A DNA stretch of 64,000 bases, taken from contig NC_029541.1 of the NCBI RefSeq assembly GCF_001577835.2, forward strand, positions 4,459,141 through 4,523,140, read 5' to 3'. A program made the position numbers and the translations under genes. Below, piece after piece: positions 38,370 to 50,820 of this stretch (the stretch's first letter is position 1; the number at the start of each line of letters is the position of its first letter). This stretch comes from Coturnix japonica (taxonomy: Eukaryota; Chordata; Aves; Galliformes; Phasianidae). A model generated the notes under the pieces. That model worked only from the letters and a program-made list of their open reading frames with translations, had not been told where the DNA came from and did no database searches.

Positions 38370-39769
38370 TTGGAGCCCGCTGAAGGAATAAAGCAGCGTT
38401 ACAGCGTTATCTCTTCTCTACTTCAAAGAGGTCCTAAAATTGCTCTGACAGGTGAGGCACCGTGGGACACCCACAAATGAGATATTTCATACACCTTGGG
38501 TAGACGCTGCGGCTTCTGTGGCTTTCATTTCTTTGCCACCGGATTTAAAAAGCAAATAGAAGCTCAAGGGCTAAATCAAGGAACAGGCCTGATGCTCGCT
38601 CCTGATTAGCTCAATACTCCAAGTTCTTTTGTCTCACTCAAGTTTATTTCTCACAGCAATTACCCACCAAAACCAAGAAGCAAAGGATAGTCAAACAGGG
38701 GAGGAAGACAATATGCAGTTCTTAGAGACACAAATGGAATTTGCAGATCTCCATCAGCAAAGAAAACATACAATACAGATTCACCCATAAAACTCAGAAC
38801 AGGAAAGTCTCCATACATTTAATAAGCAGCAAGGAGTAACTAGAAACCTTGTTTTACATGAACGACTTCTCAGCTGTCCCATCTATTTGGTTTATTCAAT
38901 GTTTCTGGCATTTCTGTGGGCATTCAGCTTGACACAATAGATTTGGTATTACAGGACAGGGGGTAAAACCAAGCACAAAGGAAATACTCTGTTATTCAGT
39001 ACTGGAACCAAACCTCCCCAATATCAAGTGTTCAGCAATGGCCTAACAAGCCGTCAATGACTTCCACATTTGGTGACATCAAACAACATATACCAGCTGA
39101 ACTACAAACACAGTAACACAAAACAATAACACAAACCAAATCTTTCATAGTATTGCTTTTTAAACAGCATGTCAGTCATTCCTATGTGAGGATTCTCAGA
39201 AAACTGAGAACTGCATATGATACCAATCACATCATACAGAACGCACCCACTAGGTGTCTTTATAAACCTCCAGCACCACCTTCCCAAACTCTGCTTTCCT
39301 ATTGCCTACAGCCACAACACGTGCAGACATTGTTTGCAAGGACCGTGCTCTGATCTGACAGCAGAGGACTGAAGAACCATTAACTGCACATTGACAGCAC
39401 AGTTCTTCTTGTGTACAATTCCATTTTTAAAAAGTGCTCGTGTCTAAAAGATACAAAAAACTAATTTTTAATCCTGCAGAGAACAAATATGCTGAATATC
39501 AACACTGCAGATCCTGAAAAGTAAAAATAGACAGGGCTCCACAGGTCATCATTATGAACCAGAACAACCAATATCTAAGCATTAGAAAGCTCCAATTTCA
39601 CTGCACAGCAACTGCCAGCTGTAAGAAGCCCCAGTGCAGGTGGAGGACTAGTGACATCTGGTGGCTTGCTGGGACAGTCTAGGAACTCCCTGAGTTACAA
39701 TATCCCTGCTTTCAGCACAGGTTCCCTAAATCCTACATCTCAAATTAGCTGCTCTAAGACTTTTATCAC
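38370..39769. other. Convergent interval between APOBEC2 and OARD1
   Basis: AT-rich sequence with no coding exon. The genes on both sides end toward it, so it may be partly 3' UTR of longer OARD1 transcripts. I see no repeat I can name. Confidence 0.45.
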
Positions 39770-39775
39770 TTTATT
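39770..39775 (-). terminator. Candidate OARD1 polyadenylation signal
   Basis: TTTATT on the plus strand reads AATAAA on the minus strand, 132 bases after the OARD1 stop codon. Further signals downstream are possible. Confidence 0.5.
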
Positions 39776-39906
39776 TCCTTTTAGAGCCACGGCCACCACC
39801 AACACGAGTGAACTGTGCTCAGAAGAATGTGCTCAGCATGCAGTTTTCCCCCTTATCGGTTAAGAAGTTGCCACTGCTGAAAGCTAGGGAAACGAGACTC
39901 TTCTGC

Positions 39907-41527
39907 TCAGAGAGTATAAACAGTGATCTTTATATCTGTGTCTTCAAACACTTCCCCAAGTATTGCTGAAACTTTATCCCACTCCAGGCGGTCCAGTCCA
40001 CACCCAATTCTGGAAAATAAAACATCAAAATAACTATAAAACTTTTGGAGCACGTTATGAATAACAACCCTTCAGGCACTAACTCAACTCACCGTAAATC
40101 AATATAATACAGGTAAAATATGGACATAACCAAACCTGAATGTACTTTTATCACTTAAACCCACAGGGGAACACAAACTTCATATACACAATGGATCAGA
40201 AGAGTTACACACAATTAGATACTGAACTCTCAGAGTAGGAGATCATCTCTCAAAAACAGCCTCCTACCCAAGAAACTCAGATTTACACAGCACTAATTTT
40301 CTTACTTGGGCATGGAAACGTCAGTAACTCCATTGTTTAGACAGTGATTTTTCATTGCTTCTAAACTCTTCCTCATGTCCTCATACGTTGGTTTGTGAGA
40401 AACTTTCTTCTTCGTAATCTAAGCATGAAAGTAAAAAATCAGTGACAACTCTGTCATCATCACAGCAAACTCCCCCCTCTCCTCCCTCAAACAAACCCCT
40501 CCACACCTGGGGTTCCTACACTCAGTCACTACCATAAAGGGAAAGAGACTTGGAAAAAGAACTGTGTTTCACAGCTTGAAATAGTGTAATTCAGCAGCTT
40601 GTTCTGTGAATGTAGGAGTATAAATAAACACACACAAGAGAGCTTGGCTACTCCTCAATAGGAAGACTTGAGTAATACATCTCACTTACGTAGGAGAAAG
40701 TACTCAATGTTATTAAAGCTGTCACCGTAATATCTAATACAGCCTTGTTACAGGGGAGCATTTGAGTCATTCTCTACTCTTACCAGGTAGTAAATATACC
40801 GGTCATCTCTTTGGAGAACTGCCACCTCCCCAGTCTTCTTTTCTAAAGGGAAAAAGGTGCTATTTTAGGAACAGTTACAGTCCTGCTGTGCAACTGACCC
40901 TGAAACCCTGGTAGCAACCTTCAAAGCTGGAAATCTTAGTCCTTAAAATCCCACGATGGTACAAAATTACTCACGTTGATCTAACAGCTCTTGGACGCCT
41001 CCAAACTTCTTCTTAAACAGGACAGCGATGCCTGCACCCATCCGACAGTCCTCACTGATGCAATGAGCCAACGCGTCCGTTGGGGGGCAGGAAAACAGGT
41101 CTCCTTTAACACACTTGATCTAGAAAGCAAACACAGGTGTGAAAGCTGAGTGCTGGCCACGATAACAGAACATCCATGTTAAACCAGTCTGTACAATGCT
41201 ATCTATTTGGTAGTGCGTTTAATATGTAGATTATAAACTCAATATAGTGATATCTTTTACAGGATCAGATATATGAGAAGCACACTGCAGCTATGCCAGC
41301 ACCACACACTGCCAGACACTTCAACACCTGAGCTCTGTGCTGATGCCAAGTAACAGCATCACTGATATAAGCCCAACAGCACTTTATTATCTGTCCCAAA
41401 AGCTACATGGTCCAATCTGCTGCCAATATGAGGCAGGGATGTCCCAGCACACACAGCAGCAGCCCATAGAACCCTTGTATTATGTACTACGCACTCGCTC
41501 GCCCTGCTCCTGGACGTGGGTGGCCAT
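39907..41527 (-). CDS. OARD1: OARD1 (TARG1), ADP-ribose glycohydrolase macrodomain protein
   Basis: A single-macrodomain enzyme that removes ADP-ribose from glutamate esters and hydrolyses O-acyl-ADP-ribose. Minus-strand coding exons are 41527-41495, 41119-40975, 40842-40784, 40418-40306 and 40009-39907, all with GT/AG sites and compatible phases, giving 150 residues against 152 in human. The macrodomain core [20 protein letters not shown] is identical to human as I remember it. The catalytic lysine (human Lys84, here about 82, in YLITKK) and acid-base aspartate (human Asp125, here about 123, in GCGLDRLEW) are both kept. The C terminus DIKITVYTL also matches. The short first exon ([11 protein letters not shown]) differs from human and ends at a slightly weak GTGCGT donor, so the N terminus is the least certain part. 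Confidence 0.94.
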
Positions 41528-41899
41528 GGTGGTGCGGGCTGTGAAGGCTCCTGCGGCTGGAAAGATGGCGGAGAGAAGAACAGAGTTAATGGAAACCACG
41601 GGCTGGGAACGAGGCCGTGTGTGCGCAGGGCTGGGCCTTCACCCAGCAGGGTTAGAGCCGACAATACAGCCGATATGGGGGAAGAACGATAAGGGGAAGC
41701 AGGGCCCCAGTGTCCCACAAGGTAGGCCCGGCCAGAGCCCACAGGCCACGTGTTGCTCTCCAGGCCACCCCAGCCCGCTGTAGGCCCCCTCAGCACACAC
41801 GGCCCACCCGCGGGCACGACGTGAACGACGGGCCGCCCAGCCCGGGCCTGCACGGCGGTGAGCCCGGCCAGCCTGGTGAGCCGGCCCAGCACGGCCCGC

Positions 41900-42720
41900 A
41901 TCGCTCCGTCACCTCCACTGCCACACTGCGGCGTCACGTCAAAATGGCCGCCACCACCACCCGCTACCCAGCCCCTCTAGGCAGCCTGGAGGAACGCCGC
42001 CTCTATGGTACCCGCCGAGAACATTCCGCAGACCAACCTACCGCCCGAGGGCGCATGCGCGAGACCCTCAGAGGCGGAACCTACAGATCACGTGACGGGA
42101 TGAGGGCGGAGCCGCGGCGGCGCGTGCGCAGTGCGGGCGTTGGCGGCCCCGCGAGGCACTCGCACCCCTTTGTGCGCATGCGCATTGTGCGCGGGCGGGC
42201 GGGCCGCGGGTGGGCGGGGCCATCCGGAGCGAGCGGCACACTGCGCATGCGCCGCCCGCGCCCGCCCCCTCCCCTGCCTTTGTTCGGGGTTGGGCGCCAT
42301 TTTAACGCGGCGGGCGAGTGCGGGCGCTGATTGGGTTTCGGGGTCCGGTAGCGGAGCCAATCAGCGCGGGACCCGAACCGGGGGAGCGAGGCACGGTGAG
42401 TGCGAGCAGCCAATATGGAGCAACCGAGCGGCGGAACCAGCGCCGGGATTGGCGGGACACAGTGACCAGTCAGGAGGCCGCGTGTAGGGCCGGGCTGGGG
42501 GGGAACCAGGGGACGGGGCCGAGGGGGAACGGGGGGAAACGGGCGGAGAGAAGGAACGGGCGGAGAGAGCAACGATCGTTGGGCCGAGGGATGGAGGAGG
42601 AGGAGGCGGCCAGGCCGGGGCCGCTGCTTGGGGCCGGGCTCCGTGCGGGGCTGCGGGACCGCGGGAGGCAGCGCCCCGCCCTCGAGACGGGAGAGCAGCA
42701 CCACACGGTGACACATAACA
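41900..42720. promoter_or_regulatory. Shared OARD1/NFYA bidirectional CpG-island promoter
   Basis: The CpG island lies between two divergent genes. It has three NRF1-type palindromes GCGCATGCGC (42051-42060, inside 42173-42184, and 42243-42252), YY1-like AAAATGGCCGCC (41941-41952) with a second YY1-like AAGATGGCGG at 41562-41571, and four CCAAT boxes (42330-42334 reverse, 42357-42361, 42410-42414, 42448-42452 reverse). A strong donor GCACG|GTGAGTG at 42395 probably ends an untranslated first NFYA exon. The TSSs themselves cannot be placed. Confidence 0.75.
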
Positions 42721-43686
42721 CATGGAACGGGTGAAACGGGCCGACCCGCTGATACAGCACACACCGGGTACACACAGCGGGGACACGGCCAACATGGAGC
42801 ACAATAGTGCTCGGTGCGGGCAGCTGGAGCTGTGGGATGAGCTGTGGGGGAGCACACACTGAACCATAAGGCTGAGCTTTGGGATCCTGCTTTGATAGAG
42901 TAACACTAGTGCTTTATTTCAATGAAGGGATCCCTTGGAGGGCTGCGATCTGCACATGTGAAACGTTCAGCTCCCAGCCACAACCTGCACACCTGGATTC
43001 AGTGCTACCTTATGTTATAGAGACAGGCCTGACACAAGAGAAAACACTTTCCAATAGAAGCATCCTTTAATTTGTGATTTGGTGCTGGGAGATGTTGCAG
43101 ATAGAGCTTAGTGGTGTCCTGTGCTTGTTACTGAGCAGCTTCCCTGCAGAATGAGCTGCTTCCTGCTGGGCCCACAGGCAGCGATGGTAGCAATTAAATA
43201 TGCTGTGCAGAATTCAAATGGAGGCTTTGATAGGCAGCAGCATCTGCAGAGGGAAGAGAATAAAGCATCTTCTGGTAGGCAGTGAGAAACCATTGCTAAG
43301 TGAGCACGGATGGGGCTGATGCTGCATCAGAGTGCAGGGCCTTCCTTTGCTGCGACTCAGGCTATCACTGATGTCCAGGCTTAGTATCACTGCATCAAAG
43401 TTCTGACCCAGAGTCTCAATTCTTACATTATATTTTATATCTAAGCTTTGTTTTCTGTTCTGAAGTCAGGTGACATTAACAAAGGAAGGGCTGCAATTAG
43501 ACCATGGCTGTTAATCAGAGTGTGCTCAAGGCACTACCTCCATGTTAGCAGGTGCTTTGCTTTTCAGCTGCTGTAGGTCACAACAACCTTCAGACATTGG
43601 GACAATAATCACGTGGGTTTTTTTCTCCTTTCTTGCCAGGTCCACAGACTGCGCTGTGCCTTGGTCAGCCTTGGAACTGAAGCGGG

Positions 43687-46600
43687 ATGGAGCAGTACAC
43701 AGCCAACAGCAACAGCTCCACAGAGCAGATCGTTGTGCAGGCGGGGCAGATCCAGCAGCAGGTATGGGCAGTTACAATGGTCGAGCTGCTGTTGGTGGGT
43801 TACAGACCTTCACAGTTGCAAAGAACCAGCGGGACACTCTGTGATCCCCTCTGAGTTTACCTGAGTTCTGTCACTACAAGAAATCAAAATGAGCACAAGA
43901 ATTGCAAAAAATGACTAAAAGCCAGGACCACTAAGCATGTAGCTTTGGAGGAGTTCATCCGTGCCAGACAGATCGAGTTTATGTGTTGGAACACACAAGT
44001 TGTTTGGCTGGTTTGGGTTCGGTTTTAAGGCTTGTAGGTTTTCAGTTAAGTTTCATCCACTCACACTGATTCCAGCAGGTAACCAAAGATGTATTTGATG
44101 TTATTGGTATCTTCAAAGTAATAGAGGTGAACACATTCACTGACCTGTTTCATTTTAAGTACGTGCTCCCAAACACGGTGATTTGCTGCGTGTGAAATGT
44201 TTTTCTAAGTGATTTTTTCCACTTGAAGCCAGTTGTAAAGCCTTCAGGAGAGAGGCCGCCCTTCGTCTCTCAAAATGCTAACACGGTTATCATTGATTAT
44301 TTTGGGACTCTTACTAAGGAGGCTAAAGATAGACGAGGCTTTTAGATTGAACTGCTCTTGCAACATCTCAAGATCGTCCTTCAAGGTCAGTGGTGGGAAG
44401 ACATAGATGGAGGGATGACACAGATGAACTCAGCAGCACAGCAGACTCTTCCTTGCAGGAAGGAACGTGTGGTACTTGTTGTAACCAACAAGTCGCAATT
44501 TTGGAAGCCTTTCACAAGACGTCTGAGCAGTGCAAGGAAACATGGAGCACACAGACAGCAGCAGAGAATTTAGTTCCTGCAAAATGACCTCTCCTGTGTT
44601 TTGTAACCAACTTGTGTTTGGAATGTTGAAGCTCATCAGTGTGATGTGCAGATTTGCCAGCATTCCGCCCTTAGATTCGTTAACTCACGTTCTGTGTGTT
44701 CCAAGAGCAGCGTATGTGAATTGTAAAATTCATCCTCGTCAGCAAAGTGTGGTTGTGTCTGGTGTGAGCTGTGCATTTCCCTGTTTCAAGCTCTTCCTGT
44801 TCCTGTTCCCAGCAGCAGGGTGGTGTCACTGCTGTCCAGCTGCAGACTGAGGCCCAGGTGGCATCCGCCTCAGGCCAGCAAGTCCAGACCCTCCAGGTAG
44901 TGGTGACCTCTCTAATTGTGTTTGTGAGCACTGCATGACTCTCCATCACCACATATCTAATGCTGTGTTTTTTACAGGGTTTCAAATAGGGATGGGAAAA
45001 TTGTTGGCCAATACTGTGTGCTTGATGTGAGGCTTCCCATCAGGTTATAGCTTTTCATTGGATCACAGGTGCATTCATGAATTCCAGCTGTTGTAATTCA
45101 GAAAGCAAATAGTGGATGAAATGGGAGTCAAAAGGGAAGAAACTCACCGAGATCATGAAGTCAAGAGACACAGCTTTAAAGAGATACAGCTTAAAGATTT
45201 TCTGTACTTCCAAGATTACATTTCTGATACTCAGTGTGAGTAGTTCTGCAGGTTTCATTCCTACATGAAAGGAGATAGAGAGGTAGGGGGTGACCCACCA
45301 GCATGAAGAGAGAAACTTTTTTATCTGTAATTGGAAAAGCTACGTGGGAACAGTATTAGCTCCTGCAGGACTGAGAGAGCTCGTTTCTTGCCTGTATTAC
45401 ATTGCAGGGAAACTCAGACCTATGGCTCCTAACAGCAGATACAACAGAAGTTGGGAAGAAATGCACGGTCATTTCAAGCCCTGATTTCCTTCAGTATGAA
45501 ACACTCCGGGCTGTGCAAACACATTTGTCATCTCATTAGGAAATTTGTAAAGGAACTGATGAGCCCTGGACAGCCATAGTTTAGCAGTACATTGCTCACT
45601 GTTGGCTTGGCTTGAGGTTTGATTGGTCTTGCCAGGTGTCAAGTTGAACACAGCATTTTTTATGTTTGGAGTTCAAGTATGAAAAGCTGGCTGACTTGAA
45701 TGGCTTGGATCACTGTGGCCTCCTACTTCTCCCCACCTCTTTTTTTTTCCCCTTTGCTTGCCTTAATGCATTAACAAGAATCCTGGAATGCACATTTTAC
45801 TTTCTGCCTATTGGATGCAGTACTGCTGCCTGTGCTTCTCTGGCTGACATGAGCATGCTTTTATTTCTTGTAACTCAAAGCACACGCTGCCCCTTTTGTC
45901 AGTGACTTACTGATAGCTACAAGGTTGAGGAATGAATGGATCAATGTGGCGAGGGGATCAGGTGACCTGTAAAGCTACTGTGTTCTATTTAAGGTGTTGA
46001 TCCCTGGGATACGACTGTGGTTGAGTCTGTTACTCTTCCTTACCGAGCTGCATTTTGTGCTATTACATTAATAATTTCACTTAATAGCCGTGAAAAAGTT
46101 CTCTGAGAATATCACATGCTGTGGATTGGTTAGGAAATGGAAATGTTGTGAGCATGTAATTGGAGAGAGCGAAGCTGCTGCAGAATCTCTCTGCCAGAAT
46201 GGCTTTCTTGGAGCTTTTTCTCATTAGGAGCCTCAGTGAAAGATTAGCAGTGATGTAGTTAATGAAGTTTCTTTTATTACACTTTGCTCTTGGGCTGTGC
46301 ACGAACATAGTTATTGTGTCTGGAAGACTTGTCCAGCTTTTATGCTTTATTGGTTAGAGTGCGGCAGGAAGAGATAATGTACAAAATCCAGCAGTGCAGG
46401 ATGGAGAGAGTTGTAGAAACTAAAGGTATTTGATGCTGATGAGCCCAGCACAGTGACTGTGGCAGGTTAGGACAGGTGAGCCGTGAGCTGTGTGTCATTT
46501 CCAGTTCCCTGCTTCGTCCCACCAGACTTTTTCATTGTTGTGTTTCTGTTCTCTCCTGTTCCCCAGGTCCAGGGGCAGCCGTTAATGGTGCAGGTGAGCG

Positions 46601-49600
46601 GAGGACAGCTGATCACATCGACTGGCCAGCCCATCATGGTGCAGGCTGTGCCTGGGGGCCAGGGCCAGACTATCATGCAAGTCCCCGTTTCTGGAACTCA
46701 AGGACTGCAGCAGGTGAGATAACCCTGATTTCATTAGAGATAAATTGCAGATAATGAACTGCTGCGTTCTTGCCTTGTCAATTAGAGTGTGTTTGCCTCA
46801 GCGCTGTTAGAATGGCCTGGGCAGCGATGGTTGTGGACCTGCCACAGTGAACTCCATTAAGAGTGGATCTGAAATACGCTTTGTATTGGGCTTTTGTATT
46901 TTAAGGGATGGTGGAAGCCTTCCAAGTCCGCTAGAATACACTTGAATTCTTTGAAAAAAGAAAACTTGAGAATAATTCTTGTGCTTGAGTTCATCTTCCA
47001 TGTGATGGCAGATGGTGGATTTAAACATTTCCGTTGTAAATGAAGTAAATTGTGGAAGGATTCATGATGGTTTGATTGGAAGCAATTGCTTCTGATTATT
47101 TCAAAGCCAGTTTATGAATGTCAGCAGGTGCTCAAAGCGCATTCCTCAAATCTAAGAGAAGAACTGCTAACAGCAGCATGTTGGAAGTGTTGTAGTGATC
47201 AGAGAATGGGATTTGGGAGTGACATTCTGCACGGTGCAGGAAGGCACGTGGTGGTGGTGGTGTCCTGAGAGGTTTATTTAGTTACTGAATTCAAACTCTT
47301 TGGCTGAAAGACAATATTTTCTGTGTTAGGTTCTTGATGTGGTTGTTGAGGAAGGTCTGTAGCTGGGCTCTAAAGCAGGAGCTGCAGACCGTATCCCAGT
47401 TTATTTTATCACAAAAAAAATAAACGCTCTGCAGATACCTTAAATCTCACTCCTGGTTTCTTTGACCTGAGCAGTAATTCTAGTTTTGTGTGAATTTATT
47501 TCTTCTGACTGTTTCACTGTGTGAGCAGCTGAGAGCTGCTGGAACGTGATGGCACTGGCATGTTACGTGTTGAGTTTCCTCTATTCTGTATGTTCTGCTG
47601 TTCTATCAGTGACTGCAGTGTCACAGGGAAGAGCAACTTAAAACTCTTCATTTTAAAATAGAAAAAAAGAGAAGTATCAGTGCTTTTTTGTTGTTGTTTT
47701 CTTTGCAGCTATAAATCATCCTCAGATGATCTGGTAATGCTGAGGCCAAGGAGGGAGAAATAAGAGGCATAGTTAATGTTCCTTTCTGACTCTTTCTTCC
47801 ACAGATTCAGTTGGTCCAGCCAGGTCAGATTCAGATTCAAGGTGGGCAGGCTGTACAGGTACAGGGGCAGCAGGGCCAGACCCAGCAGATCATTATACAG
47901 CAGCCACAGACTGCAGTTACTGCTGGCCAGACACAGGTAACTGCACCAGCATGGAAGGGTTTTCTTGAGAGGAACAGGAAGAGAAACTTGGCAAATGACT
48001 TTCAATGTGGTTAAGTAAAAAGGGAAAAAAAATATTAATGTGGAGGAGAACTTGAGAATAAAATTAATATCTTTGTAGTGTTTCATACGTAACCCTGGGA
48101 CAGAATGAATAGACTGCATGTTCTTATCCATCGTGTTTCTGTATATTGGTTCATGGCTGTTTTTGTCTCTTTGTTGCAATTTCCAAACATAAGTATTGCT
48201 AATGTCATACTTGCGCCATTTTGTGCAGTAGTCCAGTCACACCTGGGTTTTCTGCTGTTTCTTTTGGTTAGGACCAGAATTTAATGTTCTGATAATGGGA
48301 CAGGAAACAGGGAACTTATTTCTCTGAATGTTAAATACAACAGTATTAGGAAAAGTTTATAGTATGTGCTTCAGGTACTTTACCTTCAGCTCAGTTGGTT
48401 TGTACTCCATTCTATTTCTTTATGCTAGTAATAAAGCAAAAGAAATAACGTGCCTGAAGCGCCATAAGCACTGTGTATTAATTGAGGAACTGTGGGATTT
48501 GAGAAGGAAGCAATGTTTGAAGTTCCTGTGTTCTGTTTTGTTTAGACTCAGCAACAAATAGCAGTTCAAGGACAACAAGTAGCGCAAACGGCTGAAGGGC
48601 AGACCATAGTCTATCAGCCCGTTAACGCTGACGGAACCATTCTCCAACAAGGTATGAGCTCTGGTGCAAAAAGTCACGACCTCACAAAGTCCACTTGGTA
48701 GGTTTTCATTGCCTCATAGAGGCTGTCAGTGCACACAGTGAGTTGCAGTGGTGGTTGGCAGTGCTGTGACTGTTGTGATGTGCTGGCACAGCGAATGGAA
48801 GAAGAGAGGTTTGTATTGTTGGACAGGAGTTCGGCAGGTAGATCTTTCCACAGAAAACTGAACAATCCTTTGTTTTTTTGGCAAGAGCTGTTAGAATGGG
48901 GATGCTCATTCGCTTCTGCGATTCCAAATACCTGCTGTCTTACCTGAGGCTGGGATTACAGTGCAGATACAAAAAATACCAAGTACGGTTTGGTTGATGC
49001 CTTGTAATGCATTTCTAGATCTTACAGAAGGGTGAATGAGTGGAAAACAGAAGCGGGACTAATGGTGTTCCCTTCTTTCTGTGTGCGTGTTTTCGTTTGT
49101 TTTGTTTTCTTTCCTTTTGTGTTTTATTTTCTTAAAGTTACAGTCCCTGTTACAGGCATGATCACCATTCCAGCAGCCAGTTTGGCTGGAGCACAGATTG
49201 TCCAAGCAGGAGCCAACACCAACACCACCAGCAGCGGACAAGGGACTGTCACAGTGACACTGCCAGTTGCTGGGAATGTTGTCAATTCAGGTGGAATGGT
49301 TATGGTATGTATTTAACTCTCCATTCAACTTGAAGGTACAGCTATATGGTGTCAGTGTGTAAGGTGTTGTCTGAGATCCTTGCCAACTGGATGTTTCAAA
49401 ATGAGCTGTTAGCTGATAAAGCAGACATTTGGAAAGATGGAATCGACTGTTGCATTTCTTGAGGATTCCTTAGTAGTTGTTTTTCTGATTTTTAGGATTT
49501 TTTCCACCCATTCTTCCATCTCTGCACTTTGATGCCTTTCAACTTGAACTTTATTGTTCATCCCCGCTAGATGTCAGCAGCTCTATGAGAAATAACTGCT

Positions 49601-50820
49601 TAAGAAATGCTCTGAAATTATCATATAAATTAAATAATTCATAGCCTAAAAGAAGGGGAAGTGATGAGTGTGTCCTGCATGCAAATTAGACAAGAGGCAG
49701 TAAAGTAGTCATAGAATTGTGTATTGTGTTGAAATTTTACCGTTATCAGGAGGAGAAGGAAGTACAAATGGTGCGTCATTGGGTTATTTAAGTTTGTCCT
49801 GCAGTTTGAGACTGACTTTATTCCTCATTTCAGTTTAAACTGCTGTGTTAACCGGAGAAAAAACAAGCCCATTCCATCGTAAACACTTCTCAAAGTATAT
49901 CCCTGCATCCCCTTTTCATTCTAAGCTGAAAGTTCTGAAACCATTCTTCTCTGTGCAGATGGTACCTGGAGCTGGATCAGTACCAGCCATCCAGCGGATA
50001 CCTTTGCCTGGAGCAGAGATGCTTGAAGAAGAGCCCCTCTATGTAAACGCCAAGCAGTATCATCGAATCCTGAAGAGGAGGCAGGCACGAGCAAAGCTTG
50101 AAGCAGAGGGGAAGATTCCCAAAGAAAGAAGGGTGAGAATATAACACAGAGCTAATGCAGGGCTGTTGTATGAGGAAGGCACAGAAAAGCCAGAAAAATG
50201 AGGCCTGGAATCTTAGTATTTTTTCCATTTGTTTTTCTTGTTCATAAACTATGTTTGAGTAATCGCTGAGTCCCTTGGTGGCAGTAAGTGCTTTCTTTCC
50301 ATACGTTTAATAGCTCATCTAATGTCACTGTATTGCAAATAGGCCTTTACTGTAAGCATTTTATTTCAGGGGTGGGGGAGAAAAACAGAATCTGCATTGG
50401 GTTTTTCTGCTGTGTTCTCAATTACTGTGAGTACTGAACTGAGGAGGAATGTGCTGCTCTCATTGCTCTTCTCCTCCATGTTGTGACAGAAATACTTGCA
50501 TGAATCTCGGCATCGTCACGCCATGGCCAGGAAGCGAGGAGAGGGTGGACGTTTCTTCTCACCAAAGGAAAAAGACAGTCCCCATATGCAGGTAAGGAGA
50601 ATTTTGCCTGTTCTTTGGGCAGCTCACGCTTTGAGTCCTTCAGGTTACATTTTAGAGGAGCATTTCTACTGTTCTCTGTTCTTCTGAGTTAGGCTGTTGT
50701 ATGTGACTCTCTGATGTTATGGAAAATGTTGGGAATTACAACATGACATTTATTTTTTATCTGTAGGATCCATCTCAGGCCAATGAAGAAGCGATGACAC
50801 AGATGATCAGAGTCTCCTAA
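43687..50820 (+). CDS. NFYA: NFYA, CCAAT-binding factor subunit A
   Basis: NF-YA joins the NF-YB/NF-YC histone-fold dimer and gives the trimer its sequence-specific contact with CCAAT boxes. Nine coding exons are present: 43687-43761, 44813-44896, 46567-46713, 47805-47936, 48546-48651, 49138-49304, 49959-50132, 50490-50591 and 50767-50820. All phases agree, giving 346 residues (human 347). The first about 240 residues are a Gln-rich activation region (for example QIQIQGGQAVQVQGQQGQ). The subunit-association helix YVNAKQYHRILKRRQARAKL begins near residue 268, and the DNA-binding part YLHESRHRHAMARKRGEGGR follows near 297. Both look unchanged from mammals. The 84-nt second coding exon corresponds to the segment skipped in the known short isoform. 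An untranslated leader exon is expected near 42395. Confidence 0.97.

Noticed and set aside
42081-42857. A 258-codon minus-strand open frame
   Set aside because: It overlaps the OARD1/NFYA CpG island and its Pro/Arg-rich composition is typical of spurious frames in such islands.
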